The notes under the pieces are model-generated. The model saw nothing but the letters and a program-made list of their open reading frames with translations. It made no database searches and was not told where the DNA came from. This document shows positions 1-10,505 of a DNA stretch of 60,000 bases, in pieces. The position numbers and the translations under genes are program-made. Where the stretch lies: contig NC_134032.1 of NCBI RefSeq assembly GCF_964204645.1, forward strand, positions 11,776,275 through 11,836,274, in the 5' to 3' direction. The DNA comes from Tubulanus polymorphus (lineage: Eukaryota > Nemertea > Palaeonemertea > Tubulaniformes > Tubulanidae). Numbering within the stretch: position 1 is the stretch's first letter; each line of letters begins with the position of its first letter.

Positions 1-2370
1 AGTGGTTATTGTCGGACTGGTTACCGTGTCAGTGCTTGTCGGACTGGTTGCCATGATATCAGATTTTGTACTTGTTCCAATGGTACTACTATCAGTAACT
101 AAGATATCGTTTGTCGGGTTCGCCCTGGTATCATTAGTTGCTATTGCGTCCGGTATTGTTGATCTGGTTGGTATGGAACCATTGGTTGCCCTAGTGTCCA
201 ATATTGTAGGACTGGTTGTTCCATTAGTTGCCATACTGTCCAGTGTTGTAGGACTTTCGGCCGTTGTACTATTGGTTACCGCCATTTTAACGGTTCCGGA
301 AACATTAGTCACGTTGGTTCTAGTAGATGCCGTATTATCCATTGTTGTAGAACTGGTTGCTACGGTACTATTAGCTTCGGTGGTATCAGTTGATGGGCTC
401 ATTACGGTCTCATTAATTGCTGTAGTATTTGATATTGCAGTACTGGATGCAATGGCAATATTGGTTGGTATGGTATCTGGAATTGTAGGACTTGTTGCTA
501 TGGTACTATTGATTACCACGGTATCTGGCATCTTAGTACCAGTTGTTACAGTCATATCAGGTGGGGTGGATCTAGTCGGATTCGAGACAGGTTTTTTCGT
601 AATTTCGGTGACGTTCCTCAAATAAGTATTATACACATGTTCAGTTTGATTCAGCGTTTCACCGCTAGACGGAGCCGCCGTTGTTGTTATGGTTAGATTT
701 TGGGTCAACGCTTGTTTTCGATCGGTGTTAATTATCGAATTATCGGTTTGTTCTTCTGCAGCAACGGTAGTTATTGGACGTGCTGTAACGTTAGTAGCTA
801 ATTGCGTAGTAGCGATATTTGTCGAGGTCGCGATATTTTCAGATTCGCCGCCGTCCTCATCCGATGATGATATATTTACCGTCGCCGCGAGACCGCTCCC
901 GACGTCGTCATCAGTTTCATCGATCGATCTGACTTTAACGAATTCGTCCGATCCGCTGCCGCCGTTTGTTTTTTCGACACTTTCTATTTCTTCCATCAGG
1001 GGGGCGTTCATTACTTTCTCCTCTGTACTGCGTTTCCATCGGCTAGTTCGTACTTTCTCCACCAGGGGGATATTCATCATTTTCTCTGTATTGCGCTTCT
1101 GTCTGCTTGTTGCAATTTCCACCACTAGAGGTATAACACTCTTCTGAGCGCTCACTTTCCGTTTGCTAATTCCGACTTTCTCCACCAGGTGTAGATGTTC
1201 CTTTTGCACGTTTCTATTCAGCCCACTCGTTCCGATTTCCTCCACCAGGGGGACACTGTCTACAATCGTCTCGCTACCCGACTTCGCTAAATTAGATTTG
1301 ACGTCGGCGTTTTGTTTGTTGCGATTATTTTTCTTCGCCTCAGCACGACGCGAGGAATTCACCCGTCTGTCCTTTAATCTCTGCTCCGGTGTCTGCTCCA
1401 GTTTCTCCTCCGACCGACTGCCACCGTCTTCGCGATAATACGTCTTATCGTTCGGAATTCTCGGTAACCGGTCGATATTTTTCGCGACGTCGCGGATGTT
1501 TGCCGTGTCTGATGAAATTCCGGCCTCGTTCGTTCGCCGCCGCCGCGATCTACGGATACGATCCGGTTTCGCAATCTTTCTACCCGCATCGGATGTCCAG
1601 CGATCGTCTAACTGACCGCCGGTCACTTTAAGACCTCCACTCAGGTTGACCTCTCGTTTTTCATCTGTCGTTATAAACTTATCGGTTGATTTTACTGGCG
1701 AACGTAGATAAGACTTGGGCACTTGATACTGACCGCGGTTATCGATGGTAGCCAACTGACCGCTGTCCATGAACGAGTGTTTGCTGTCCGCTATCGATTG
1801 ACCGCTGTCCACTGCTGACAAGCCATTGTCCTTTATAAACTTTTCGCTGTCCGTTACTAATTGGCCCATGTCCACTACCAACTGACCCCTGTCCACTACT
1901 GACTGATCACTGTCCTCTATTGGCTGACCACTGTCCACTACTGACTGACCGATTAAGATATAGCCGATTTCCTCTAGTTTATTGGCCATACGATTAAACG
2001 AACTCAATGCCTGCAGAAACTTCAACACCGACGGATTAAACCTGGCTCTACTCCTCGGCGAATGTTTGACAGAATCATAAACACGTTTAAAATCGTTCGA
2101 GTCTTCGTTTGCGTTATTCCAATTAGCGTTAATTGATTTCCGATCGAAGTTTCGTTTGAATGCGGCTTCGATATTCATTTGTTTTACGGAATCGCGATTG
2201 TTTGTTAACAATGCGCCGCTGATGGTGTTTGTATCAGCGGTATCTCGGGGAAGCGATGAACTCCGGGCCGAGTCGATCTCGTCTCTGGTTACGGGAAATG
2301 AAATCGTTAGTTCGACGACGCACAGTAATAAGATCGTCAGCAGATACCAGTTCGTAAAGGTCGTCGACAT
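1..2370 (-). CDS. Secreted mucin-like repeat protein, 3'-incomplete
   Basis: I do not recognise a family. The frame is open for 790 codons from the ATG at 2370 to base 1, so the C-terminus lies outside the window. Residues about 8-24 form a hydrophobic signal peptide (WYLLTILLLCVVEL...), which supports this start. Residues 142-205 are nine 7-residue units of VDSGQ type. Residues 271-279 are polybasic (RIRRSRRRR). Residues about 370-465 hold five 20-22-residue units beginning like PLVEEI, with KR sites near residues 404, 426 and 447. From about residue 520 the chain is Thr/Ser-rich with at least a dozen N-x-S/T sequons, as in mucins. No transmembrane segment or folded domain is visible, and cysteine is almost absent after the signal peptide. 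A pyrimidine-rich stretch ending in AG (at 2388 on this strand) suggests a 5'UTR intron. Matrix/mucus protein and peptide precursor are both possible (inference). Confidence 0.8.
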   Translation of the reverse strand, partial: MSTTFTNWYLLTILLLCVVELTISFPVTRDEIDSARSSSLPRDTADTNTISGALLTNNRDSVKQMNIEAAFKRNFDRKSINANWNNANEDSNDFKRVYDSVKHSPRSRARFNPSVLKFLQALSSFNRMANKLEEIGYILIGQSVVDSGQPIEDSDQSVVDRGQLVVDMGQLVTDSEKFIKDNGLSAVDSGQSIADSKHSFMDSGQLATIDNRGQYQVPKSYLRSPVKSTDKFITTDEKREVNLSGGLKVTGGQLDDRWTSDAGRKIAKPDRIRRSRRRRTNEAGISSDTANIRDVAKNIDRLPRIPNDKTYYREDGGSRSEEKLEQTPEQRLKDRRVNSSRRAEAKKNNRNKQNADVKSNLAKSGSETIVDSVPLVEEIGTSGLNRNVQKEHLHLVEKVGISKRKVSAQKSVIPLVVEIATSRQKRNTEKMMNIPLVEKVRTSRWKRSTEEKVMNAPLMEEIESVEKTNGGSGSDEFVKVRSIDETDDDVGSGLAATVNISSSDEDGGESENIATSTNIATTQLATNVTARPITTVAAEEQTDNSIINTDRKQALTQNLTITTTAAPSSGETLNQTEHVYNTYLRNVTEITKKPVSNPTRSTPPDMTVTTGTKMPDTVVINSTIATSPTIPDTIPTNIAIASSTAISNTTAINETVMSPSTDTTEANSTVATSSTTMDNTASTRTNVTNVSGTVKMAVTNSTTAESPTTLDSMATNGTTSPTILDTRATNGSIPTRSTIPDAIATNDTRANPTNDILVTDSSTIGTSTKSDIMATSPTSTDTVTSPTITT
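982..1260 (-). repeat. 60-66-bp coding repeat (PLVEE units)
   Basis: Five in-frame units of 20-22 residues lie in the secreted protein. Each has a core like VPLVEEIGTS, HLVEKVGIS, IPLVVEIATS, IPLVEKVRTS or APLMEEIES. The middle units are followed by KR pairs (SKRK, RQKR, RWKR). Their regular length and conserved core point to internal duplication. Confidence 0.8.
1756..1947 (-). repeat. 21-bp coding tandem repeat (7-residue units)
   Basis: Nine in-frame copies of a 21-bp unit encode residues 142-205 of the secreted protein. The unit reads like SVVDSGQ, with variants such as SVVDRGQ, LVVDMGQ and SFMDSGQ. Asp at position 4 of the unit is the most constant residue. Confidence 0.85.
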
Positions 2371-3057
2371 TTTAGCATCCGTTCTTTCTGAAAATAGACG
2401 AAATTCGTGTGAAATTTTGTTCGCGTTTTAACCAAGTACTTAAAGAACTAAGTCTGATGGTGTAGAGCTTATAGTTCAGTTCCTGAATCCAGAAAAAATT
2501 GAGAATTGTTGAGTTGATTGGGAGGGGTTTGATTGAAAAAGAAGACAGGGGAGAGATGAGATGAGATTCAAAACAGTGACTCATGGAGAGATGACAGAGA
2601 GAGAGAGAGGGGTTAGGGAGTAGGGTTAGGTAGGCGCGAAGGAGTCGGCGTTCACCATACGCTGGAATTTTCAAGGGGCTGCATTCATTGTTAAGCGTGC
2701 GTCATCGGGCTGCTTAAGTAACTAGGCTTTCAATCCCGCCAAAAAATACAGAAACTTGATTTCAGTTTCGCTTCTTTTTCTAGTAGGGGCAGCAGATATT
2801 CTATAAGGGGTGGCTGATTTTCAAAAGGGTGGTGTAAAAATGAAAAGGGTGGCTGCCCCTCTGAACGCCGGAAGTTCATTGCGTAATGCAGCCATCATCA
2901 GAAATCAACACGGTACAACACATAAATATATAAAGCGGTAATTTATAAATAGGTACATAAAAGAGCCGGAAAGAGAGAGGAGAGATTTGATCAATTTAGG
3001 TGATTAGGTGACATTCATCCAAAAAATATAAGGCTGTGGGAAAATAAACGAATAATA
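2371..3057. other. Upstream region of the secreted-protein gene
   Basis: This non-coding stretch contains the presumed 5'UTR and promoter side of the minus-strand gene. It has a possible splice acceptor just upstream of the ATG, an AG-rich microsatellite at about 2591-2610 and no other recognisable feature. No clear TATA box stands out. Confidence 0.4.
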
Positions 3058-3708
3058 AATGATTATTGATGTAGGTAGACTATCTGTACGTACTGACAAT
3101 AAATGTTTCACCAGATTATCACAGGTTATTTAAGTTTGAGTTGTTTAAACTTATGAAACGAAAACCTTTCAGTACGAGATGGATTCGCGGGGATTCCCTG
3201 TTCAATCATAAGGGTTTCTACCGAAAAACTTTCAAAATCCAGTCCAGATTATCACAGGTTATTTTAGTTTGAGTTGTTTAAACTTATGAAATGAAAACCT
3301 TTCAGTATAAGATGGATTCGCGGGGATTCCCTGTTCAATCATAAGGGTTTCTACCCAAAACCTTTCAAAATCCAGTCCAGATTATCACAGGTTATTTAAG
3401 TTTGAGTTGTTTAAACTTATGAAATGAAAACCTTTCAGTATAAGATGGATTCGCGGGGATTCCCTGTTCAATCATATAGGTTTCTACCCAAAACCTTTCA
3501 AAATCCAGTTCTACAGTTGTGAGTTAAGGTAATTGAAAATGGACCAAGGCGTGTTAAGAATAACCCCAGACTCTAGGGCTCAACGATCCTGGATTCCGTC
3601 AGGGGTTATTTGAGTTATCCTCATTATACTACAGTGCCAAAATGTGATAATCTGGTGAAACATTTATTGTCAGTGCGTACAGATAGTCTACCCACATCAA
3701 TAATCATT
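3058..3708. mobile_element. TIR element with internal 133-bp tandem repeats
   Basis: The ends are nearly identical inverted repeats of about 65 bp: 3058-3123 and 3644-3708 share AATGATTATTGATGT at the tips and CCAGATTATCACA inside. Between them lie three direct repeats of 133 bp starting at 3111, 3244 and 3377. There is no coding capacity, so this is a non-autonomous element. The architecture (inverted ends plus a tandem core) recalls pearl/Helentron-type MITEs of bivalves, but that assignment is inference and no clear target duplication is visible. Confidence 0.8.
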
Positions 3709-4429
3709 CAAATCTCCATCCCCGAAGACAAAGAGGAGAGGTTGTAAATCCTGAATCTAGGATTATGTAACTGCACTGGGCGTACAGATGTTCATAGCAG
3801 TTGCGTCATTACTGTAACAATCCATACATGGTATCAGTATGTGGTGTCTATATCTGTATCCTATCCCAGCCAATTAGTATCAGACTCTTGAGAAATGTCA
3901 GATTCTGCAATGTTAGAATTAAGGATTCTTGATATCCGGTTTATGCAGATGCCAGGCTTCCTTGTAAAGTTTTGATTGACTCCTCAATCCGTGGAACTGG
4001 GTTCAGAACCAATATTCGCCACACTTTATCTTTAAACGTAGAGACCGCCAATTAGCAGAAGTTGTCGACCACAAATTTCCTATTTTCCGCAGAAAACCCT
4101 TGACTTGAATTTCGAGTCCTTTTTTATTTCTCGTAAAAATACTCCCCGGTACTGGATTTATTTGTTTTAATTAGCAGCAGGTGCTGATGACCCGGGACAC
4201 AGGTGCGCGGAAACCCACCTCACTTTATTTTGTTTACTCAGAATGCGTCTTTGAAATGAGGATTAGTCAGAATTGTAAACGGCGCCTGTGAATCACGACT
4301 TCAAAAACACCGATCATTTTTCATCATGAATTAGAAAAAAAACACTTTAAAAAGATTTTTACATCTTTTGCACTCCTAGGTTTGACTTTTTGAGATTCGA
4401 CATTCAATAACTTCAACAACACTTCAGTA
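3709..4429. other. Non-coding, nothing recognised
   Basis: A+T-rich sequence without a convincing exon, RNA gene or repeat structure that I can identify. Confidence 0.4.
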
Positions 4430-4755
4430 AAGTTATGTTTGAAATTATGATGAGTTACGGATGATGACCTTATAATCGATGACTTCACTGATTCAGTAAA
4501 ATTATGATGAGTTAACTGATGATGACCTTCTCATTATCAATGAGTATCACAATTCAATAAAATTATGATTAGTTACTGATGACGACCTTCTCATTCTCAA
4601 TGACTTCAATGGTTCAGTATAATTATGATTAGCTACTAAATGATGACCTTCTCATTCTTGGCGACTCCAAAATTATGATAAGATACTAATGAACGACCAT
4701 TTCATTCTAAATTCAGTTAGATTATGATTAAAAAGATTTTGATTAGTTACTGATG
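4430..4755. repeat. Degenerate ~60-bp tandem repeat
   Basis: About five degenerate units carry AATTATGATTAGTTACTGAT followed by GACCTTCTCATTCTCAATGA. Spacing is about 60 bp, with later copies shortened. Confidence 0.75.
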
Positions 4756-5981
4756 ACGACCAGCTGAACGCGGGTTCGCCTAGAAACCACTGCGGATGCA
4801 GAAAATTCCTCAAATTCCCACGGGATTCGCAGTTTTTACCCCCATTTTTTTTCCACTTGATGTTCGATAGCGTTTATTTATTGTGTTAATATTTTCATAA
4901 CCCAGCCACACATCTCTCTTCTCATTTATTGTAAATCTCAGTTATTAGTTGTCAGACATACAAACGTACGTACGTATCATCATTGCCTGCTTATGGCGAG
5001 AAGTTCAGATCGGTTCAGACCTCATGAGAAGTTGACCCGAAGTCTGCGCTTTTGCGAGGCACTTATATTATTATTATGAATGAGTTGAAGATATCATAGA
5101 CATCGTAGGTTTAAAAACGAGTCCCGTAAAGATAGGGGAAGAGCGGAGAAGGGTGTGGAACAAAGACAACCATCTGTAGATGTTCATGAGAGAATACTGT
5201 TGCGAAATCTAGACCATTTCCCTCACTCTGCCATGACACAGTTTCAAAATAAACTTTCATCTTAAAAATCAAAAAAAGATTAAAAATTGATATTGATCCA
5301 TATATGCACAGTCGCGCGCTTACGTATTTTTAATATATTCGTACATGTGGTTGTTTAGACGTACGTCGCGCTGCGGCAGTGAGAGAGCTGGGAGAGGTGA
5401 TACGACTGGGGGCCAATTTTTATTCAACGTTAAACACTCTTGAGCTGTGCCAGAACTAAACCCTATCCCTAATTCTTTGCATATATGAAATTATAAATCA
5501 TTTCTTGCGGTTTATTTTGAGAACATTTCTCGCGATACGGCGTGATACGAAATGTTACATAGACAATGAAAACAGTTCGTATTATTTCAAGTTTGTGTCA
5601 TACATCAAGTATTTCCTGGCCCTGAGGGCCATGTTTGAAATCAGTACAGTGAGGGCGAGGAACAGAGCGGGCCTAGAATAAAAATCAAATTTCTCCCAAT
5701 AAATTTCTTCAGATGATGTGTTAAATGATGTTGAGAATAAACGAATTATTCGACGAATATAGACGGCCCATATTGGCCTTACCACTGAGGTATCCAGAGA
5801 ACTAGAAAGTATGTGATATTGTCATCAACTCAATTAGAAATGAACAACAGTTTTAATCACTTGGAGTTGCTACATTTTTGCGGTTGCGAAGTAAACAACA
5901 GTTAATTGCTATTTTTATTTCGAATTTCGGCGTTAGCCGGCAGAAGGCAGGATGTGTAGGTGGATTAAAGGGAATATAGAA
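4756..5981. other. Non-coding, nothing recognised
   Basis: A+T-rich intergenic or intronic sequence. Open frames here are short and look random, and no exon with kinesin similarity is present. Confidence 0.4.
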
Positions 5982-6262
5982 TTAACCCTTCCAGTGCGGT
6001 GTATGAATCGGTGATGGATTTTGCGAGTACACCGCACTGCGGTGTATTGATTTAATTAGTAATTAGTAATTATCTCTCTTGAAAAATGGCTGCACCTGTC
6101 AAACATAGTGAAATATTAGAAAACTAACGATACACTGCGCCGCTGTGTAGACGCACTATAGTGGTATTCGCGTTATTAAACACACTAAGGTGGAATTTTT
6201 CAAAATTTTCAAATTATCTTCAGCACTATAGGGTATTGATTAGTCAGCACTGAAAGGGTTAA
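5982..6262 (+). mobile_element. piggyBac-like MITE, copy 1
   Basis: The element is flanked by TTAA on both sides (5982-5985 and 6259-6262). It starts CCCTTCCAGTGC and ends GCACTGAAAGGG, which are imperfect terminal inverted repeats. TTAA target duplication and CCCT-type ends are the hallmark of the piggyBac superfamily. The interior is non-coding and contains palindromes of the form ACACCGCACTGCGGTGT. Three more copies occur at 20549, 50906 and 53353. Confidence 0.85.
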
Positions 6263-6929
6263 CTCGGTGATGATGAGGACCAAGCTGTCATGTATATACT
6301 GTCTAGTCAAGTGTAAATCACTAAAAACTTGTTGGTCGCTCAACTGCCAATCGGAAACATACATTTCAAGCATAAGCAAATTTCAGTGAATTTTGTCTCG
6401 AATAGATGAAGAAGTCGCACGTATGGTAGAATTTATACGAATGAAATCACGATGTTTCAGCTATTGCTACCATCAATTAGACTGACCAGGAACAGCTCAA
6501 ATGTCGAGTCGAGAATCAGGGAAAAGATTTCGATTAGATCGGTACCCAGTAAAGAGGTGATTCCTCCGCCGAATTCTTCACCTCACCTTTCTACCCGTGG
6601 GACCTCGTTACAGCGGGGACCAGAAAATCTGTTTCGTTAAAACGAGGTTTGACTGTTGTAGTACATTTTCAGTTGCGCTTAAAAAAAAGCTGATCCAAGG
6701 AGTAATTGGCGTCTCTCCAAATCATACAAACAAGTGAATATATCTGGAGCATCAAAAGATACAAAGATTAATTTTGTTAACATTTTTCTCGTAAAGGTTT
6801 ACGAAAAGCAAGGCCACGTGCGGATTGATATTTTTGTTTTTGCGATGCCCTCCTTATTGTGTTTAGGTTTTGGCTAAGATCTGTCTCGATATTTCGTTTG
6901 AAAATGTCGCCCACCCATTCTATCGTAAA
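6263..6929. other. Non-coding, nothing recognised
   Basis: No supported gene or repeat was seen. A 62-codon open frame here has no recognisable protein features. Confidence 0.35.
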
Positions 6930-7345
6930 GGACCCCCAGTTCTACGGTATTAGGTACAAAAATCGTTACCTCGCTGAACCATATCTAGAGCCCAGTTCTA
7001 CAGTTATGAAAAAATATGCAAACCTTACCAAACCACGATTTAGAACCCAGCAGTTCTACAGTTAGGTACAAAAAACCTAAACCGTACCAAACCAAATCTA
7101 GAACCCAGTTCTACACTTTCGTACAAAAATTCAAGCCTTACCAAAACAACTGAAGAACCCAGTTTAGTACGGCTGTTGTTCCAAGTGAACTTTCTGTCTT
7201 AAGTGAAATTATTTTGTAATTTCTTACGTGTACGAACCCAGTTCTACCGTTCTAGGTATAAAAATTAAAACCCCACCAAACCAATTCTAGATCAGAGTTC
7301 TACAGTTACGTAGAAAAATCTAAACCGACTCTAGAAACCCAGTTC
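6930..7345. repeat. ~65-bp degenerate tandem array (AGAACCCAGTTCTACAG)
   Basis: Six or so units carry AGAACCCAGTTCTACAGTT, then GTACAAAAA and CCTTACCAAACCA, at spacings of roughly 60-70 bp. Confidence 0.75.
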
Positions 7346-9754
7346 TGCCAATAAAGTTGTGACGTCTACCAACGCTATTCCGGTTCATAGGCGCAAAAAT
7401 TCCAATTTTTACGGACAGAACGCGATTTTTTCCTTCAGTTCCGGGGAAGAAAGATTTTTGAGAGCTGTACATAGCGATGCCCCCTGCTGGTTACTGATTA
7501 CGTTAATTCTTACAGCAACTGAGCGATAAAAACTAAAAAACTAACGTATCAAGGTTAATACCTCGCCGGCAGCCACTGCGAGGGGCCTCATACTTAAAAC
7601 ACTTGACCAAAATCCTCCTTTTTTACTCGCGCAGCGGAGTTTTAGTAATTATATCAACTTGTCTAATTGTGATGCTATTATTGTAACATATTGTGCGAAT
7701 TCATTGTAGACTGTTCGATGATTTGTTTTGACTGGGTCGGATCATTGAGACCTGATATTTATATCATTTGGCCTCCCTATCTTCCTCCTCTAACCTCCCT
7801 CTCTCCTCCCCTCCTTCCTGCCCACTCTTTTTTCCTGTCTTCATCCAGGGAGGTCACCTTGCTTCATCTAACTGCCTTTCCTTCATTTCCCCATTATGTC
7901 TCCATCTCCTATCTAGGCCCATATGCAGCTTTTTTTGGGAGGGTGAATATAGGTCAGGTGGGTTATCATTTGCCGGAGTGAAGCTTTTTTGGTGGGTTCG
8001 GTAGCCTCAAAAAGAAAATTCTTAAAATTTGGAACGTTAAAGATGCATTTCTCAGCTAATTTAAGAAATGTTGTAAGTAAAAAACAAACGCCGCACTGTG
8101 CAGGACAATCAGTGATGGTAAAATCTGTAGTCTGAACATTTGTTTTTTATATGATATGGCAGGATTTTGGGCGGGATGCATTCCCCTGGGCATGAGCCTG
8201 CTGTCCTCACTCGCACCTAACCTCTTCATTTTAAGACTTTTTAAGACTTTTATCTCCCTCTTTCCTATGTCTCCACCCATTTCTCATTCATGTAACACAA
8301 ATTCAGCTAATTTGCTGCTATAAACACATAGACCTTTACCGTCAATTGCATGTGATGAGATACAATCAGATAATTCAAACAAAGACCAGTCAATCATAAC
8401 TCGTGAACAGATAGAGGGGCTAAAAGTCTAACAAATCATGCCCACTACAAATGTATAAACCGCAATTATTCGAATCACCGGTGAAATTATCAGGATGTTT
8501 TCGCAGCAATTAGAAGCGTCGATTTCGGCGTTATTTTCGCGTCTAGGATTTGTTTTAGGTGTCCTCATCTAAAACAGCCGACGAGCGGGTTTCACCCGGC
8601 GGGCGTCGGTGCGCGCGTACCATTTCCTGGAATATTAATCGACCTGATTTCGTAGTGGAGAATGAGTGGAGAATGAGGCGAGCGCGAATGGTATTTCCTC
8701 ATTAATTCACAGTTATATAAATAATCGTATGAAACCCTTTCTGTAAAAAGAGCGACTCGCGCAGGCGCGGAAGGAAATCTAACCTCACGCGCTGTGGGGA
8801 AAATATGACATTTCAAATTCGCTTCTACTTCTACGGAAACGTATTTTTGTATATTTCCGAAACTCTCTCGTATCTTATGAGTTCACACGAAAAAAAGATA
8901 ATATTTTTGTTAATTCTTTTAATTGGTTCAAGCGACGAAGCGCTTCTACTTAGTCGGCCGAAATCCAAAATCGAGAAAAATATGACATCGTGAATTCATA
9001 TGCGCGGGCTTTTGGCGAGAGTTGGGAAAAAAATTTTTTTGTTTGTTTTAAAAATCAAAAGAAGTTTTTCATTACCCCGCCCCTAATAAATCTGCCATAC
9101 AACAGCAATTTCAGGTTTTAGATTTTTTTACATGAACTGAACTACTTTTCCACGTTTTTAGCTGTTGTTGAAATGAAAATCATCTCGAGTGTCGAACATT
9201 GACTCTATTTGCTATTCGAGCAAACAAATACTTCTTGATCCCCTTACCCCCCAATAGAGATGGACAAAGAATTTTCAGTCCAGTTCAAAGGAGGAGGGGG
9301 GTTGCTTATTGCTTATTTATCAGTCCCGTACTGGTTAGGATTATCACATCTGTCGTGAGATAAGGATAAACTCTGGTTGACTGGTAAATGGGTTTATCAG
9401 CGCGATAACGAAAACAATTTATCCAAAACCATCGCAACAAGTGAAAAATATCGACAATCAGAGTTAGAGTTGAAAAGTATTCGATTACTGTCGGTGTGCC
9501 CCTGAAATCACCTCTGGAGTCATCAGTCACCTCATTAAACCGGAGATGATAGTCGAAAATAAATTCGTAAAGATTTTTGTTATCAGCGATATTGATACTG
9601 GTTATAAAATCAGTGACAAGGAAGAAAGATTGTTGATTTGCGTAGAGCGGCGTGTGGATTTATGAAGTGTTTAGATTAAGATGCACTTTGAAAGTACATT
9701 TGAACTGCGGTAATCAGAACCCTCATTACACGAGCACGCGATCATTTTTGGCAG
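7346..9754. other. Non-coding; pyrimidine-rich stretch
   Basis: Unique-looking sequence. A C/T-rich run lies at about 7765-7900. A small GC-rich patch lies near 8575-8780. No kinesin exon or other gene is recognisable. Confidence 0.35.
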
Positions 9755-9840
9755 GGGCCAAATTTGGCCTGGAACAACTGTTCACACGGGTGCCGAATAG
9801 ACCCCCTGCAAATTTGGCCCGACCCAAATTTTAGCTCCAG
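9755..9840 (+). repeat. Dispersed repeat (GGCCAAATTTGGCC type)
   Basis: A short dispersed repeat contains GGCCAAATTTGGCC and ACTGTTCACACGGGTGCC. Related copies lie near 33395-33565, 41215-41345 and 44920-45055, which supports a repeat family rather than a gene. Confidence 0.65.
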
Positions 9841-9852
9841 TCAAATGATTGC

Positions 9853-9950
9853 AGGGTCCAGTTCCGCAGTTCCGAGTTAACTCATTGAAAATGAACTAAC
9901 TTTAACTCGAGAGTTAACTGTAACTCACAACTGTGGAACTGCGTCCTCCG
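9853..9950. repeat. Foldback repeat, CCAGTTCCGCAGTT family
   Basis: A ~100-bp imperfect palindrome begins TCCAGTTCCGCAGTTCCGAG and ends in its partner near CACAACTGTGGAACTG. Similar elements occur at 21018-21130 and 25200-25275. Confidence 0.7.
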
Positions 9951-10257
9951 GGGGGTATAGAGCGGTGTGATAAGCCCTATATATAGACTGTAGCTATGTA
10001 CGGTTGGTTACTGATGCAGACTTTGAGTATGTGAAAATGTAGGTCTCTCATGTCGTATTATGGTCTCGATACAACAGCCATTACGGCGAGAGAGAAGCGC
10101 AAAAAATGTTCTCTCCGCGCGTTGTTGTCGGCGGAGAAAAAAAATCGAATCACAATCTGTAATCATTAATGAATTCTGTACGTCAGAATTTCTATTGTTG
10201 TTGATTTCGGTGTAGATGATTAGTTTTCATATGCGCTGGCTGTATATAGAATGGAAC

Positions 10258-10505
10258 AGTAGATATATCTCTAAATTACTGGTATCAATTAATTTTCTGA
10301 ATTTTTTTAATTAAGGCTTGGCTTTATGATAATAGACCAGATCTGGTTCTACAGTTCGGCATTCATATTTGAATATCTATGTACAAATATCTCTAAATTT
10401 CTGGTATTAATTCATTTTCGGATTTTTTTCAATCGAAACTCAGTTTTATGACAGTTGATCGGACCCTGGTCCTAAGTTCGGCGTTAGAATTTGAATGTTC
10501 GTACA
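10258..10505. repeat. ~122-bp tandem duplication
   Basis: Two adjacent diverged copies share ATATCTCTAAATT, then CTGGTAT, a T-rich run, GGTTCTACAGTTCGGC (or its variant) and ATTTGAAT. Confidence 0.65.

Noticed and set aside
2-625. 207-codon plus-strand open frame, Val/Leu-rich
   Set aside because: It is the antisense shadow of the Thr/Ser-rich C-terminal part of the minus-strand gene; ACC/ACT/AGT codons read backwards give Val/Gly/Thr-rich frames.
2600-2640. Possible telomere-like TTAGGG repeats
   Set aside because: Only scattered GGGTTAGG-like words next to an AG microsatellite; no tandem hexamers.
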